Source of the DNA: Gammaproteobacteria bacterium
GTDB lineage: Bacteria > Pseudomonadota > Gammaproteobacteria > Chromatiales > Chromatiaceae
Direction: 5' to 3'
Assembly: GCA_021773975.1 (NCBI GenBank)
Contig: JAJFJN010000041.1
Location: 62,001 to 126,000, forward strand
Length of the DNA: 64,000 bases
Shown here: piece after piece, positions 45,851 to 57,516 of the stretch
Layout: each line of letters starts with the position of its first letter
Numbering within the stretch: the first letter of the stretch is position 1
Translations under genes and position numbers: made by a program
Notes under the pieces: model-generated
Database searches by the model: none
Told to the model about the DNA's origin: nothing
The model's input: only the letters and a program-made list of their open reading frames with translations

Positions 45851-47116
45851 TTAGTTGGTTTCGCGGTAGAGTTTGCATGCTGAGATGCGTAGTTCAATTT
45901 GCTGTTTCAGTTTATTAAACTCAGGGCTGCCAATCTTTCCAAAGCGTTGGGTGAACTCTTGCGCGGTCATATTTTCTGGTAAATCACGAATCTTGGGTAT
46001 TAGATCCTTTTCGACAGCATCACTGGCAAGCAGCTGTTGCACGCTACGTGCGTGATCTACAGAGGCTGTTGCCATTTCGCCAAAACGGGTGCCGGCTCTA
46101 TCTGCGGCTAGATCAGTAAAACTAAATCCGCTATGTCCTTTTGAATCAGCAACCTCTTTGTATAACCCAATGGCATCGGCTAGTTTTGCATCACCTGTTG
46201 CAGCTAATGCAGCCGAGCCTAAAAAATGTTCAACAAAATCACTGCGTCTATCTAACGTAAGCACATGCTTGCGAGGTAGAGGTAAATCTGACACTTTTGG
46301 CATCAGCGCATTAAAGCCTCCTGGAATAACATAGCTGGCTAATACAATCAGTGCTGCTCTATTTTCTGCAATGGGGTCACCGTTTTTTGAGCGAAACTGA
46401 GCATGGGCAAATAGAGGCCGCATGAGATACATAATGGATGATCGATGCCTTAATCCAGGTTGTCGTGTTAGCTCTGACATCTTGCTGTAGTAACTGCGGA
46501 TGCGCTCTTGATCCTTTGGTGAGATGAGATGAGATTTAACTTTGGTAATTAGTTCGGGTTTCCATTTATAAGTAATTTGCATGTAACCATTGGATAAACT
46601 TATTTTTTTTATGGTGCTTTTAATTAGTTTCCTATCTTCACTGTGAAAAAGGTATTGGATAATCTCAACCAAAATAAAATCTGCAAGACGACTGGGGATG
46701 GGCAATTGACCAATATGCAGCTCTGATACAGTGGTTTTAGCTTCGATTTCTGCAATCGTCAGTTTTAGATTTAGATAGGGGTTTATAGGGTTTTTAGGTA
46801 GTTGAATGCTAGCTTGGAGCTTAAGCTGGTTGGGTAGCAGTTTAATGATGGTACCGCCAGAACCTGTATTTCTTATTAGATAGTTGGCCGCTAGACTTAA
46901 ATCTTTCTCGCTTAAACTGAGAGTATGAATGTCCCCTGCTTTAAGTCGATTGGGGTTATTCTGTGCGATTATTTTACGTGCCCGGTCGATATCTTCATGG
47001 GTAAGCGTGTCTGCAACTTCAACTTGTGGTGCCGATTCGAAGCTAAGCCAGGCTAAGAGAGCAACACTGAGTGGCAGTAGTGATAAAAGTAGTAGACTAA
47101 AAAAAAAGCGCCGCAT
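45851..47116 (-). CDS. Membrane-anchored protein with YfiM-like C-terminal region
   Basis: 421 aa with an N-terminal helix (FFFSLLLLSLLPLSVALLAW) that may be a signal anchor. The first 200 residues are beta-rich (LKLQASIQLPKNPINPYLNL, SELHIGQLPIPSRLADFILV). The C-terminal region FVEHFLGSAALAATGDAKLA, then LYKEVADSKGHSGFSFTDLA and ADRAGTRFGE resembles the YfiM/DUF2279 motif (HF-SA...KE-D...FS-DLAAD-G). Function unknown; probably periplasmic. It shares no operon with lysA (55-bp gap, same strand). Confidence 0.75.
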   Translation of the reverse strand: MRRFFFSLLLLSLLPLSVALLAWLSFESAPQVEVADTLTHEDIDRARKIIAQNNPNRLKAGDIHTLSLSEKDLSLAANYLIRNTGSGGTIIKLLPNQLKLQASIQLPKNPINPYLNLKLTIAEIEAKTTVSELHIGQLPIPSRLADFILVEIIQYLFHSEDRKLIKSTIKKISLSNGYMQITYKWKPELITKVKSHLISPKDQERIRSYYSKMSELTRQPGLRHRSSIMYLMRPLFAHAQFRSKNGDPIAENRAALIVLASYVIPGGFNALMPKVSDLPLPRKHVLTLDRRSDFVEHFLGSAALAATGDAKLADAIGLYKEVADSKGHSGFSFTDLAADRAGTRFGEMATASVDHARSVQQLLASDAVEKDLIPKIRDLPENMTAQEFTQRFGKIGSPEFNKLKQQIELRISACKLYRETN

Positions 47117-47171
47117 ATTTCAAAATGCCAAGTAATCCTGAATAGATATGTAACTGCATCGTTAGTATAGA

Positions 47172-48419
47172 TTAAGGCAGCAGCGCTTCACCTCGGTATA
47201 GGTCTGCAATTGTTTCTCGTTCACGTATAAGATGGATCTGATCACCATCAACCATAATCTCAGCGGCTCGTGGCCTGGAGTTATAGTTTGAACTCATAGT
47301 AAATCCATAAGCACCGCAGGATCGTACCGCAAGCAGCTCTCCATTTTTAAGTTTTAGCTCACGCGCTTTACCTAAAAAATCACCTGTTTCGCAGACTGGA
47401 CCAACCAGATCAAAGCAACCGGGAATGCCATCATCACTTTCTACAACAGGGATAATTTCTTGAACTGCTTGATAGAGTGAAGGGCGCAGTAGATCATTCA
47501 TAGCTGCATCAATAATTGCAAAATCCTTATTGGGGGTTGGCTTGATGTACTCAACTTGGGTCAATAGTACACCGGCATTCCCTGCTATTGCACGGCCAGG
47601 TTCGATACAGATCTCTAAAGTGGAATCACCCAAACGCTCATGCAATGCGGATGCATATTCTGCAGGAAGTGGCGGTTTTTCATCAGTATAGCGGATACCT
47701 AAGCCTCCGCCTAAATCCAGATGATCCAGCACAATGCCTCTGGATTTTAACTTCTTTACCACTACTAACACACGATCCAATGCATCTAGAAAGGGTGGCA
47801 GAGAGGTGAGCTGTGAGCCAATATGGCAATCAATACCAGAGATTCGGATATTATTTAGTTGGGTGGCTCGACTGTAGACAGCCAGTGCCTGGTCAATCTC
47901 AAGCCCGAATTTGTTCTCTTTCAATCCGGTTGAGATATAAGGGTGTGTGCCTGCATCAACATCAGGATTGACACGCACGGAGATAGGCGCTTGAACCCCT
48001 AGCTCTCCTGCAACCTGATTGAGACGCTCTAACTCTGGGGCAGACTCTATGTTGAAGCAGCGAATCCCTACCTCTAATGCCCGGCGCATCTCATCAGTGC
48101 GTTTGCCAACACCTGAAAAAACGACTTTTCTGGCATCACCACCAGCAGCTAAAACACGCTCTAATTCACCCACTGAGACAATATCAAAACCAGAACCCAG
48201 TCTGGCCAGTACATTCAGCACGGCAAGATTAGAGTTGGCTTTAACGGCAAAGCAAACCAGATGAGGTTGCGCTTTAAATGCATTATCAAAGGCGTGCCAA
48301 TGGCGTTCTAGTGTAGCTCTGGAATAGACGTAGCAAGGTGTGCCCCAGCGCTGGGCAATCTGCGCCAATGGCACATCTTCAGCATACAGTTGACCATCAC
48401 GGTATTTAAAGTGATCCAT
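47172..48419 (-). CDS. lysA: Diaminopimelate decarboxylase
   Basis: 415 aa PLP enzyme that makes lysine from meso-DAP. Motifs: PLP lysine in VCFAVKANSNLAVL, GSGFDIVSVGELERVLAAGG, GGLGIRYTDEKPP, EPGRAIAGNAGVLL and the CETGDFLGKARELKL substrate block. ATG at 48419. It follows the lptM gene by 12 bp, the usual gammaproteobacterial pairing. Confidence 0.97.
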   Translation of the reverse strand: MDHFKYRDGQLYAEDVPLAQIAQRWGTPCYVYSRATLERHWHAFDNAFKAQPHLVCFAVKANSNLAVLNVLARLGSGFDIVSVGELERVLAAGGDARKVVFSGVGKRTDEMRRALEVGIRCFNIESAPELERLNQVAGELGVQAPISVRVNPDVDAGTHPYISTGLKENKFGLEIDQALAVYSRATQLNNIRISGIDCHIGSQLTSLPPFLDALDRVLVVVKKLKSRGIVLDHLDLGGGLGIRYTDEKPPLPAEYASALHERLGDSTLEICIEPGRAIAGNAGVLLTQVEYIKPTPNKDFAIIDAAMNDLLRPSLYQAVQEIIPVVESDDGIPGCFDLVGPVCETGDFLGKARELKLKNGELLAVRSCGAYGFTMSSNYNSRPRAAEIMVDGDQIHLIRERETIADLYRGEALLP

Positions 48420-48431
48420 AATTATGTGGCT

Positions 48432-48563
48432 CTATTTCTTCTCTTCTTCTTGTTCTTGCGGCTGTGGCTGTTCGGGCATATATAGCGCCCCTTTCTGCCC
48501 ACAGGCACTTAATAGACCGCTCATTACAAGCAATAGAATGACTAGACAATGCGTGGTTTTCAT
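48432..48563 (-). CDS. lptM: LptM (YifL) small lipoprotein
   Basis: 43 aa, too short for usual gene calling. ATG at 48563, with GAGAGG about 10 bases upstream. Signal and lipobox LSAC (THCLVILLLVMSGLLSAC), then the diagnostic GQKGALYMPE and an acidic, Gln-rich tail. LptM binds the LptDE LPS translocon and helps its oxidative maturation. Position directly upstream of lysA is conserved in this class. Confidence 0.9.
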   Translation of the reverse strand: MKTTHCLVILLLVMSGLLSACGQKGALYMPEQPQPQEQEEEKK

Positions 48564-48613
48564 TCGGAAAAACCTCTCTACCTTAGGTAAGGGGGAGTAT
48601 AAACTGCTGTAGA

Positions 48614-51472
48614 TTATGCTGAAAGTGATGGTGAGTGGTTATTTAGCTTAGTTAACGCTTGATTGAGCTGTGTTTCCAGTCGCTTTTTAAGATGAAGCAT
48701 CTCGATAGTACGGTTGCTGAGGTTGGCTGTTGCTCCGGAAAGCTCTACACCCGTGAGATATAATGGGTAGCTTTTGTCACCTGTTCGCCAGGATTGAACC
48801 TGTTCGGCGACAGCGGTATAAAGTTCATCACCATACTCAAGGGCGCTGAACTCTTTATTACGACAGACCAGACTGTAATGCCCTTTTGTCAGATCAGTAT
48901 TATCACTGAGTAGACGTAGCTCAAGGTAGTTGAAGGGAATCTCGCCAATGGGTGGGTGCCGATCTGTTAGTAGCCATTGCCCATCTGAATTTTTAGAGAG
49001 ACGGTAGTACTTAACAGGCTCACTGGGATGTAGATCCCCTATAGCTGATAAAAGATCACGTCGATTTAGATGTTGCTCAAAAAAACGCTGTTGTTGAACG
49101 AGCAGATGTTGCTCATCAGCACCATAAATCCGTTGACTGAATAGCGCCCCCTGCTCATCAAGAATATAGAGGTTTGTATAGCCTTTTGCAGGGTAGAAAA
49201 AGAGTTGAATTCGTTCAGGCTGATTGTGTTGCAAAATAGCTGGAATGGGATTGTTTATTAAGGTTTGTGAATCTACTGCAGTAGGGCGGTAACGGGTTAA
49301 TGGTTGTCCAAGTTCTTCTAAAAGTGCTTGTATGCTATCCATTTCAAACCAGGTAAATTTCTCTTCATTACGTTGAATAAGATAGTAATTATCTTCAATC
49401 TGAAGGGTGTAACGACTATCCAGTCCATTACCACTTTGGCTGAAATTACGATAAACATCCCGGTAAACCTGTTCAATTCTTTGTGCAATGCTATTGGCAT
49501 TATTTGAAGAGAAACCTCGTGCATTTACAATCGGCAGAGGCATTCCTGGAGGTGCTTGTAGCGCAAGTTCCAGATATTGACAAATACTCTCAAGCAATCC
49601 TGCTTTACCATTATGCTTGATGACCAATAATTCACCCCAGCTGGTGGTAATAAGCTGCTCTAGATTACACAGTAAGCTGACATGCATGGCACCAAAACTG
49701 AGTGGATTACAGCGGCTACTGGTCAGTAGTTTTCCCTGTTTTACTAAATGAGCCAGGGGGTCTTGACCCACATTAACAAATAGAGAGCAGGAGACCATAT
49801 ATGGCACATTAGCTAATGCTGTTAATGGCACTTGGGGTTGTTGGTCATGTGGACAAAAGGTACGCAGTGCATCTAATAAAGCACGGATGTCTGCACTAAC
49901 AATTGGGCAGCTGTCGGGGTAGAGCCTAAATTGGGTGTCACGACTGGTGATTTGGTTTATATGGCACCAGGTGAGCAGCTCTACCAGGCTGGTGCTGCTT
50001 TTTAGTGGACTAATGGTATCCTGGTTTAATTCAGTAATCTCTCCACGATAAAGAAACCAGATATTGTTTTTATTCTGGCGCTTTACAAGCTGTAATGAGA
50101 GCTGATCCTCCAGCATATTATTGGATATTCCAGGATTAAGGTGCTCAATCTTGCCAGGGCGACGCTCTAAAGCAGCGTAGAGTTTACGGCCAAGCAGGGT
50201 CAGTTCTGCGGGGTCTACACGATGCTCTTGTGCGTGTTCGCGCGCAAAATTTGTAAGTAGACGATGGCTATATGAAAGCTCCTGCACTAAACGATTTCGC
50301 TCTTCTGTTACTCGATCAACCTTCCAGTTATCTTTAGAATCCAGAGAAGCAAACTCCACCTGCCCCCAACCCCACTTTGTAGCCAAAGATAGCAGCAGCT
50401 CGGCTTTCCAGTTGCCTTTCTGATTATCCTGGTTGCGGCTAAGGAGTTGCTCTGTTTTGAAGTAGAAACAGCGTCGAGCCAGCTCTAAACGATCAGGCTC
50501 ATTACGCTCCAGTAGGTATTGCTCAACCCGCAGATAGAGACGAACATAAGGATCTAACTCTGTAAGATCTTTGCAGCCGCTATAGATGGCTTTTTTGGCT
50601 TCCTGACATAACCACTGGATATTGGGGTATTCACGTGCGTAGGCTTCCATCAATAGAATTTTCAGCACCGCCTTATAGGGTGACTCGACCCCTTTAAAGA
50701 GCTGCCAACGTGCGGCACTAAAAAATTCCTCAACGGATATTTTTTCCAACCCGCCAAAATCCAGACAATCATAATCGTTTACAAAACGCTTTTTTATTAG
50801 ACGATTGGCATAATCCCGATAATTGGATTCATGCTCTGGTGGCACCAGCCACCATAATGGGTATCGTCCAGCAATTAATATGCCTGTTCGGTAAAACTCT
50901 TCCAGCAGCAGGCGTTGTTGGGTAGTGCCGCTACTTTCATGGGAAATAGTAGCGCGATCGCCTCGCCGAAAAGATTCCACATCCATGACAAAAAAATGCA
51001 CTTCCAGTCCCAGTTCATCAGCCCAGGTTTCTAATAGATTGGCCTTGGTACTAAGTGCATTTTGTTGTTCTGTGTCGAGCTGTGGATCATGAATAAGCCA
51101 GATATCAAAGTCACTTTTGTCCGTGTGTGCAATGCTGCCCATGCTGCCCATAAGATAAATGCCATGAATTAAATAGCTACGAAGGGCGCGTTGTTGGTAG
51201 GAAAAACTTCGGCTAATTGATTTGGCAATGCGGAGCTGATCCTTGGAGGGTGTAAAATCAGATAATCCAGCGGGAGTTGTACTATTCACATACCCCGGCA
51301 GCATGGGATGGTTGATGTGAAACAGTAGAGATAAAAGCCGGATAAAGTTCTGCTGATGAGGTGGCAGCTCTTTTTGTATGCGCTCTAAGCGCTCTTGATG
51401 CAGACTTTGAAAATGGCGGCGGATTTTCTGAAGTGCCTTTCGGTCAACATCCTCCTTGTTTTTTTCCGCCAC
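48614..51472 (-). CDS. cyaA: Class I adenylate cyclase
   Basis: 952 aa from a GTG at 51472. The catalytic nucleotidyltransferase site is G109-S-M-G-S (YLMGSMGSIAHTDKS) then S120-D-F-D-I-W with the metal Asp pair. The long C-terminal part is the regulatory half of the gamma-type enzyme. It makes cAMP for CRP/Vfr; a candidate CRP site is at 44021. It lies 26 bp downstream of a PAS/GGDEF-like gene on the same strand and is probably cotranscribed with it. Confidence 0.96.
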   Translation of the reverse strand: MAEKNKEDVDRKALQKIRRHFQSLHQERLERIQKELPPHQQNFIRLLSLLFHINHPMLPGYVNSTTPAGLSDFTPSKDQLRIAKSISRSFSYQQRALRSYLIHGIYLMGSMGSIAHTDKSDFDIWLIHDPQLDTEQQNALSTKANLLETWADELGLEVHFFVMDVESFRRGDRATISHESSGTTQQRLLLEEFYRTGILIAGRYPLWWLVPPEHESNYRDYANRLIKKRFVNDYDCLDFGGLEKISVEEFFSAARWQLFKGVESPYKAVLKILLMEAYAREYPNIQWLCQEAKKAIYSGCKDLTELDPYVRLYLRVEQYLLERNEPDRLELARRCFYFKTEQLLSRNQDNQKGNWKAELLLSLATKWGWGQVEFASLDSKDNWKVDRVTEERNRLVQELSYSHRLLTNFAREHAQEHRVDPAELTLLGRKLYAALERRPGKIEHLNPGISNNMLEDQLSLQLVKRQNKNNIWFLYRGEITELNQDTISPLKSSTSLVELLTWCHINQITSRDTQFRLYPDSCPIVSADIRALLDALRTFCPHDQQPQVPLTALANVPYMVSCSLFVNVGQDPLAHLVKQGKLLTSSRCNPLSFGAMHVSLLCNLEQLITTSWGELLVIKHNGKAGLLESICQYLELALQAPPGMPLPIVNARGFSSNNANSIAQRIEQVYRDVYRNFSQSGNGLDSRYTLQIEDNYYLIQRNEEKFTWFEMDSIQALLEELGQPLTRYRPTAVDSQTLINNPIPAILQHNQPERIQLFFYPAKGYTNLYILDEQGALFSQRIYGADEQHLLVQQQRFFEQHLNRRDLLSAIGDLHPSEPVKYYRLSKNSDGQWLLTDRHPPIGEIPFNYLELRLLSDNTDLTKGHYSLVCRNKEFSALEYGDELYTAVAEQVQSWRTGDKSYPLYLTGVELSGATANLSNRTIEMLHLKKRLETQLNQALTKLNNHSPSLSA

Positions 51473-51498
51473 CGTTGTATAGACCTAAAAATATTAAA

Positions 51499-52326
51499 TC
51501 AGGAGGCCATGGATGCGTCGGCTGCATCTAAAGCATGTTCCGCCTGCTGGGTAAAACGGGTTGTGTCAAATCCTTTGCTCCACTCAACCAGACCAAACCG
51601 TAGTTGAAACGCTGGAGGTTGCTCTCCTCCTGTTGAGGCAAGATCCGTAACGCCTTTGCTAATATTCTCAATCAAGGTGCAGGCTGCCTCTTTAGAGGTT
51701 TCAGGTAGCATTAGCATGAAGCGATTGCCTTCCCAGCGACCAAGAACATCAGCCCACCTTAATCGATCACGTAGATAGTTGCTTACGGTGAGAATCAGCT
51801 TATCTGAAATCACTTCTGAGTTTTGTGGAAGAATCTCTGTAATCGCCAGGCTAAGCGGGTTTTGATAGCGTCGGCTGCGTGTTATTTGCGTGTCGAGCAT
51901 CTGGGTTAGGGCACGACGATTGGTCAAGCCAGTCAGTGTGTCCGTAATGGACAGCTCTTTCACCTGTTCTGTTAGTTGACTGTTTTGCTGCTGGAGCTGC
52001 TGTTTCTCTGTGACATCTTGAAAATAGAGCAGTGTGATCTCTTCGCTATCTGCGCCTTTTAGTTTTCGTGTCTCACGCTGTAACCAGCACTCAAGGCCGG
52101 GGCCATGTAGGTGTACAAGTTCTTCGTTCTCCAAAAGGGGACGATGAATGGATGAAGGTAAACTCTCTTGATTGTGTTTTAGAAAATGTGCTGAAGAAAG
52201 CCCACTTATCGCCTCAAGCGCAGGATTTACACCGCAGATGTAACCTTTTTCATTTAATGCCATTAAGGCAATGGGGCATGATTTAAACCACTCTCGTTCG
52301 GAAATATTGTTTTGATTTATAGCCAT
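51499..52326 (-). CDS. PAS plus degenerate GGDEF protein, probably not a cyclase
   Basis: 275 aa. N-terminal PAS-like domain (WFKSCPIALMALNEKGYICG, NPALEAISGLSSAHF), a coiled coil, then a GGDEF fold beginning LSITDTLTGLTNRRALTQML. The signature is E199-G-N-R-F203 instead of GGDEF, so the metal Asp/Glu pair is lost and diguanylate synthesis is not expected; an RxxD inhibitory site is also not seen. It may bind ligands or partners. Directly upstream of cyaA. Confidence 0.88.
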   Translation of the reverse strand: MAINQNNISEREWFKSCPIALMALNEKGYICGVNPALEAISGLSSAHFLKHNQESLPSSIHRPLLENEELVHLHGPGLECWLQRETRKLKGADSEEITLLYFQDVTEKQQLQQQNSQLTEQVKELSITDTLTGLTNRRALTQMLDTQITRSRRYQNPLSLAITEILPQNSEVISDKLILTVSNYLRDRLRWADVLGRWEGNRFMLMLPETSKEAACTLIENISKGVTDLASTGGEQPPAFQLRFGLVEWSKGFDTTRFTQQAEHALDAADASMAS

Positions 52327-52405
52327 CTCTTTAATCCTTCAATCTAGCTTTAAATGCACGCTTAAAATAATGATGCCTGTACTACGAGGTCAATAGCGGC
52401 AATTT

Positions 52406-52422
52406 GGGATAAAACTTAAGTT

Positions 52423-52429
<7 letters not shown>
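52406..52429. repeat. 18-bp perfect palindrome across the argH stop codon
   Basis: ATAAAACTTAAGTTTTAT (52409-52426), extended by GG/CC pairs. It contains the argH stop. It could be the AT-rich stem of a terminator for argH or a chance feature; a GCGG/CCGC pair further out would enlarge the structure. Confidence 0.4.
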
Positions 52430-53817
<1,388 letters not shown>

Positions 53818-53873
53818 TAAGCGGCTTCCTGAGGGCTTGATATCGGGGATTATACCCAAGAGTTGAAGGTGAG

Positions 53874-54944
53874 ATGCGTAAAAAGCAGAAAAAACCCATA
53901 CCGAAGAGAGCAGAAGAGGCCGGTTTTTTGCCTGACTTCTGTGCTATCAGTAATCTTTTGATCACTATTGTCTCGGCAGAACTGCTGGCTATGGTGCTAA
54001 CGCTGAGTGCAGATGTTACTTCAGGGGAACTCGTTCATGAGCTTAGTTTGCGTTCCCTTTTTATACAATGGGTAGCCCTTGCCAGTGCTGCCTTACTTTG
54101 TAAATTTCGTTTCTGGCTAAACCAGCAAGGCAATATTAAAGCCGGTATTTTTGCCTGGCTAATTATTCAATGTATTACCCTTATTGTTAGTGAAGCTGCT
54201 TTTCAGTTGCTGAACCATACGGATCAGCCATTGGGGGTAATAGATGGCCACACCGGCTTTCTGTTTAGAAGCCTTGGCATCAGTATGATTATGTCGGCAC
54301 TGGGATTGCACTACCTTCATATCCAGTTTTTGTGGCGGCAACAGGCGGTAGCAGAAACACAGGCACATCTACAGGCACTGCAATCACGCATTCGTCCACA
54401 CTTTCTATTCAATAGCATGAATACCATTGCCAGCCTCACGCGTACACGCCCAGAGGTTGCAGAAGAGGCCATACATGATTTGGCTGATCTCTTTCGGGCG
54501 TCACTTTCATCAGCGGAGAATAGAGCTACCCTGGGAGATGAGCTGGAGTTGGCGCGTGGCTACCTGCGCATTGAAAAACAGCGTCTGGGAGAGCGACTTC
54601 AGATTGAGTGGGATCTGGATGAGTTGCCTGAGAATGCCACTATGCCGCAGTTGATACTACAGCCGCTGTTAGAAAATGCGGTGTATCACGGTATTGAGCC
54701 ATCTCCCAACGGTGGAAAAATCCAGATAGCTGGGCGCTATCGTCGTAGCCAAATCAACCTAAGTATTAGAAACTCTCTGCCACCAGAGGACAGCCCTCGA
54801 CACAATAGTGGCAACCATATGGCGATGGACAATATACGTCAGCGGCTTGACGGTCTGTTTCATGGTGAAGGCCATTTGACCATAAGTGAGATTGAGGGTG
54901 ACTATCAGGTTCGCCTTGTCTTCCCCCACCCCTGGAAGCCCTAA
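53874..54944 (+). CDS. algZ: AlgZ/FimS-type sensor histidine kinase (LytS family)
   Basis: 356 aa. Four membrane helices in the first 150 residues, then a His_kinase domain with H176 in [20 protein letters not shown] and ATPase blocks [12 protein letters not shown] and [13 protein letters not shown]. It pairs with the LytTR regulator that starts 4 bp later. In Pseudomonas this pair controls alginate, type IV pili and other surface traits; no alginate genes are here. Confidence 0.93.
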   Translation: MRKKQKKPIPKRAEEAGFLPDFCAISNLLITIVSAELLAMVLTLSADVTSGELVHELSLRSLFIQWVALASAALLCKFRFWLNQQGNIKAGIFAWLIIQCITLIVSEAAFQLLNHTDQPLGVIDGHTGFLFRSLGISMIMSALGLHYLHIQFLWRQQAVAETQAHLQALQSRIRPHFLFNSMNTIASLTRTRPEVAEEAIHDLADLFRASLSSAENRATLGDELELARGYLRIEKQRLGERLQIEWDLDELPENATMPQLILQPLLENAVYHGIEPSPNGGKIQIAGRYRRSQINLSIRNSLPPEDSPRHNSGNHMAMDNIRQRLDGLFHGEGHLTISEIEGDYQVRLVFPHPWKP

Positions 54945-54948
54945 GTAC

Positions 54949-55692
54949 ATGAAAATACTAATTGTTGATGATGAGCCACTGGCACGAGCGCGACTACGCA
55001 GCCTTATGGATGAAATTGGCTCCCCTTATGAAGTGGCGGGGGAGGCAGAAAATGGCAATGAGGCACTACAAAAATGTGCTGAAATAAGTGCGGATTTGGT
55101 CTTAATGGATATCAGCATGCCGGGTATGAATGGGCTAACAGCTGCAGCCGAGCTTGCCAAGCGTAAAACGCCCCCAGCGGTTATTTTCACCACAGCATAT
55201 AGTGATCATGCCTTGGAGGCATTTGAAGGTAATGCAGTGGATTATCTACTGAAGCCCATTCGGCTTAATCGACTGCGTAAGGCATTGGATAAAGCCAGTT
55301 TGATCAACCGTGTCCAAATCCAGGTAATAGAGCAAGCTCAAGAAAAGGAGAGTGCAGCAGCCAATAGTTATATTTGCGCTAATATTCGAGGTGGAATTCA
55401 ACGCATCCCTACCGCTGAGATCATATATTTCATAGCAGATCAGAAGTATGTGTGTGCTTACTATCAAGGTGGAGAGGTGTTACTGGAAGATCCTCTCTGC
55501 TCATTTGAAGAGCGTTTTGGTGATCAGTTTATGCGTATCCACCGTAATGCTTTGGTCTCCAGTAAACACCTAATAGGTTTAGAGAAAAACAGGGAAGGTC
55601 AAACCCTGGCTAAACTCCATGGTACTAACCAAAGGCTGCAAATCAGTCGACGGCACCTACCTAAAATAAGACAGTGGCTAAAGGGTAAATAA
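54949..55692 (+). CDS. algR: AlgR-type LytTR response regulator
   Basis: 247 aa from the ATG at 54949, 4 bp after the algZ stop. Receiver domain with phospho-acceptor D54 in LVLMDISMPGMNG, and a LytTR DNA-binding domain (IPTAEIIYFIADQKYVCAYY, GDQFMRIHRNALVSSKHLIG). It lies directly upstream of hemC, the Pseudomonas order. Confidence 0.94.
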   Translation: MKILIVDDEPLARARLRSLMDEIGSPYEVAGEAENGNEALQKCAEISADLVLMDISMPGMNGLTAAAELAKRKTPPAVIFTTAYSDHALEAFEGNAVDYLLKPIRLNRLRKALDKASLINRVQIQVIEQAQEKESAAANSYICANIRGGIQRIPTAEIIYFIADQKYVCAYYQGGEVLLEDPLCSFEERFGDQFMRIHRNALVSSKHLIGLEKNREGQTLAKLHGTNQRLQISRRHLPKIRQWLKGK

Positions 55693-55761
55693 GATATCCA
55701 ACCTTTAACCTTTGTGCTTTAACCGATAAAATTGCGCTTTTTATAATAATGAGTAAACCCA

Positions 55762-56691
55762 ATGCCTGAGCAAATCATCCGTATTGCCACCCGTAAATCG
55801 CCACTTGCCATGTGGCAGGCTGAACATGTTGCAGCAGAGCTAAAGAAGGCTCACCCTGGGATAATGATTGAGCTGCTGGGCATGAGCACTAAAGGTGACC
55901 GTATACTGGATGCGCCGCTAGCCAAGATTGGCGGCAAGGGTCTGTTTGTAAAAGAGTTGGAACAGGGCATGCTGGAAGGCACGGCCGATATTGCAGTTCA
56001 CTCAATGAAAGATGTTCCCGTTGAGCTGCCAGAGGGGTTACACCTACCCATCATCATGGAGCGTGAAGACCCGCGTGATGCCTTTGTTTCTAACAAATAT
56101 GCCAGCCTGGATGAGCTGCCTCAGGGCGCCTGTGTCGGCACATCAAGCCTCCGTCGCCAATCTCAGCTTAGTGAAAGGCGGCCTGATTTGGTGATAAAAC
56201 CCCTGCGAGGCAATGTTAATACGCGATTAGCCAAGTTGGATGCGGGTGAGTTTGATGCCATTATTCTTGCTTCAGCAGGTCTGATTCGTTTGGAATTTAG
56301 TGATCGAATTGCCTCATTTATCAGCGCAGAACAAAGCCTGCCAGCTATTGGTCAAGGTGCAGTTGGCATCGAGTGCCGAACAGATGATGAACGTGTAAAT
56401 GCCCTATTGAAGCCACTTCATCATGAAGAAACTGCAATCCGTGTACGCGCAGAGCGCGCCATGAATCATCGCCTTAATGGTGGTTGCCAAGTGCCTATTG
56501 CCGGTTATGCAGAACTGAAAGATGGTGAGGTTTACATGCGTGGACTGGTTGGTGAACCTGATGGCAGCAATATTTTGCGATCAGAGGCGCGGGGCAGTGC
56601 CGCCAAAACAGAGCAGTTAGGCATTCAAGTAGCAGATGAGCTACTTGCATTGGGTGCTGATCGCATACTCAAAGCACTCTACGAAGACTAA
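55762..56691 (+). CDS. hemC: Porphobilinogen deaminase (hydroxymethylbilane synthase)
   Basis: 309 aa. N-terminus [20 protein letters not shown] and the [20 protein letters not shown] block. The dipyrromethane cofactor Cys is C242 in [14 protein letters not shown], the same number as in E. coli. Condenses four porphobilinogens. Followed after 30 bp by hemD. Confidence 0.97.
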   Translation: MPEQIIRIATRKSPLAMWQAEHVAAELKKAHPGIMIELLGMSTKGDRILDAPLAKIGGKGLFVKELEQGMLEGTADIAVHSMKDVPVELPEGLHLPIIMEREDPRDAFVSNKYASLDELPQGACVGTSSLRRQSQLSERRPDLVIKPLRGNVNTRLAKLDAGEFDAIILASAGLIRLEFSDRIASFISAEQSLPAIGQGAVGIECRTDDERVNALLKPLHHEETAIRVRAERAMNHRLNGGCQVPIAGYAELKDGEVYMRGLVGEPDGSNILRSEARGSAAKTEQLGIQVADELLALGADRILKALYED

Positions 56692-56721
56692 CTGTTCAAT
56701 TGACAACCTTATTAGCTCTGG

Positions 56722-57516
56722 ATGCCCGCATTGTCAAAGACTGCATGTGATCTTGCGGGAATAGGTGTGCTGGTAACCCGGGCAGCGCATCAATCTGCCC
56801 CTCTGTGCGCATTGATTCGTGCCCACGGGGGGCATCCCATCTGCTTTCCAGCACTTGAAATATCTGCTCCAGAAAACCCTGAGGTCACACAATTACAGCT
56901 TGCCCAGCTTGATCAATTTGATATAGCCATCTTTATTAGTCCAAATGCTGTTAGCCATGGCCTGGCGCTGCTGGGAGACAAAACCCCACTGAGCAGGCTA
57001 AAAGTAGCGGCTGTAGGTAAAAGTACAGCCGCTATGTTGGAAAAAGCTGGGGTGGTGGTGAATATCACCCCTACTGATAAATTCGATAGTGAAGCGCTAC
57101 TTGAAATGCAGAATTTGCATGATGTTAAAGATCGTCGAATTATTATTTTCCGTGGCAATGGCGGACGCTCTTTACTAGGTGATACGTTACGGCAGCGCGG
57201 TGCAGCGGTTATTTATACCGAGGTCTACCAACGTTGCAAACCTAAAGCAGACCCCACTGAGTTATTGGCCAACTGGCTCACAACAGTCAATATTGTCACG
57301 GCTACCAGTATTGATATTTTGCATAACCTTGTTGCCTTGCTAGGGGCAGAAGGGATAAAGAAATTACGTATCACCCCCCTGCTTGTGGTTAGCAAGCAGA
57401 TGCAAATAGAGGCGCAAAAACTAGGTTGTAGAGACATTATTCTTGCAGCGCGAGCTGATGATCAATCTGTATTAAAAGCACTGCGTTGCTGGTTAACCAT
57501 AGAAAAATTGCCGTGA
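56722..57516 (+). CDS. hemD: Uroporphyrinogen-III synthase
   Basis: 264 aa, two-domain HemD fold: VLVTRAAHQSAPLCALIRAH, FDIAIFISPNAVSHGLALLG, KVAAVGKSTAAMLEKAGVVV and TEVYQRCKPKADPTELLANW. Ring D inversion and closure of hydroxymethylbilane. Low-conservation family; identity rests on fold motifs and the hemC-hemD-hemX-hemY order. Confidence 0.95.
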   Translation: MPALSKTACDLAGIGVLVTRAAHQSAPLCALIRAHGGHPICFPALEISAPENPEVTQLQLAQLDQFDIAIFISPNAVSHGLALLGDKTPLSRLKVAAVGKSTAAMLEKAGVVVNITPTDKFDSEALLEMQNLHDVKDRRIIIFRGNGGRSLLGDTLRQRGAAVIYTEVYQRCKPKADPTELLANWLTTVNIVTATSIDILHNLVALLGAEGIKKLRITPLLVVSKQMQIEAQKLGCRDIILAARADDQSVLKALRCWLTIEKLP

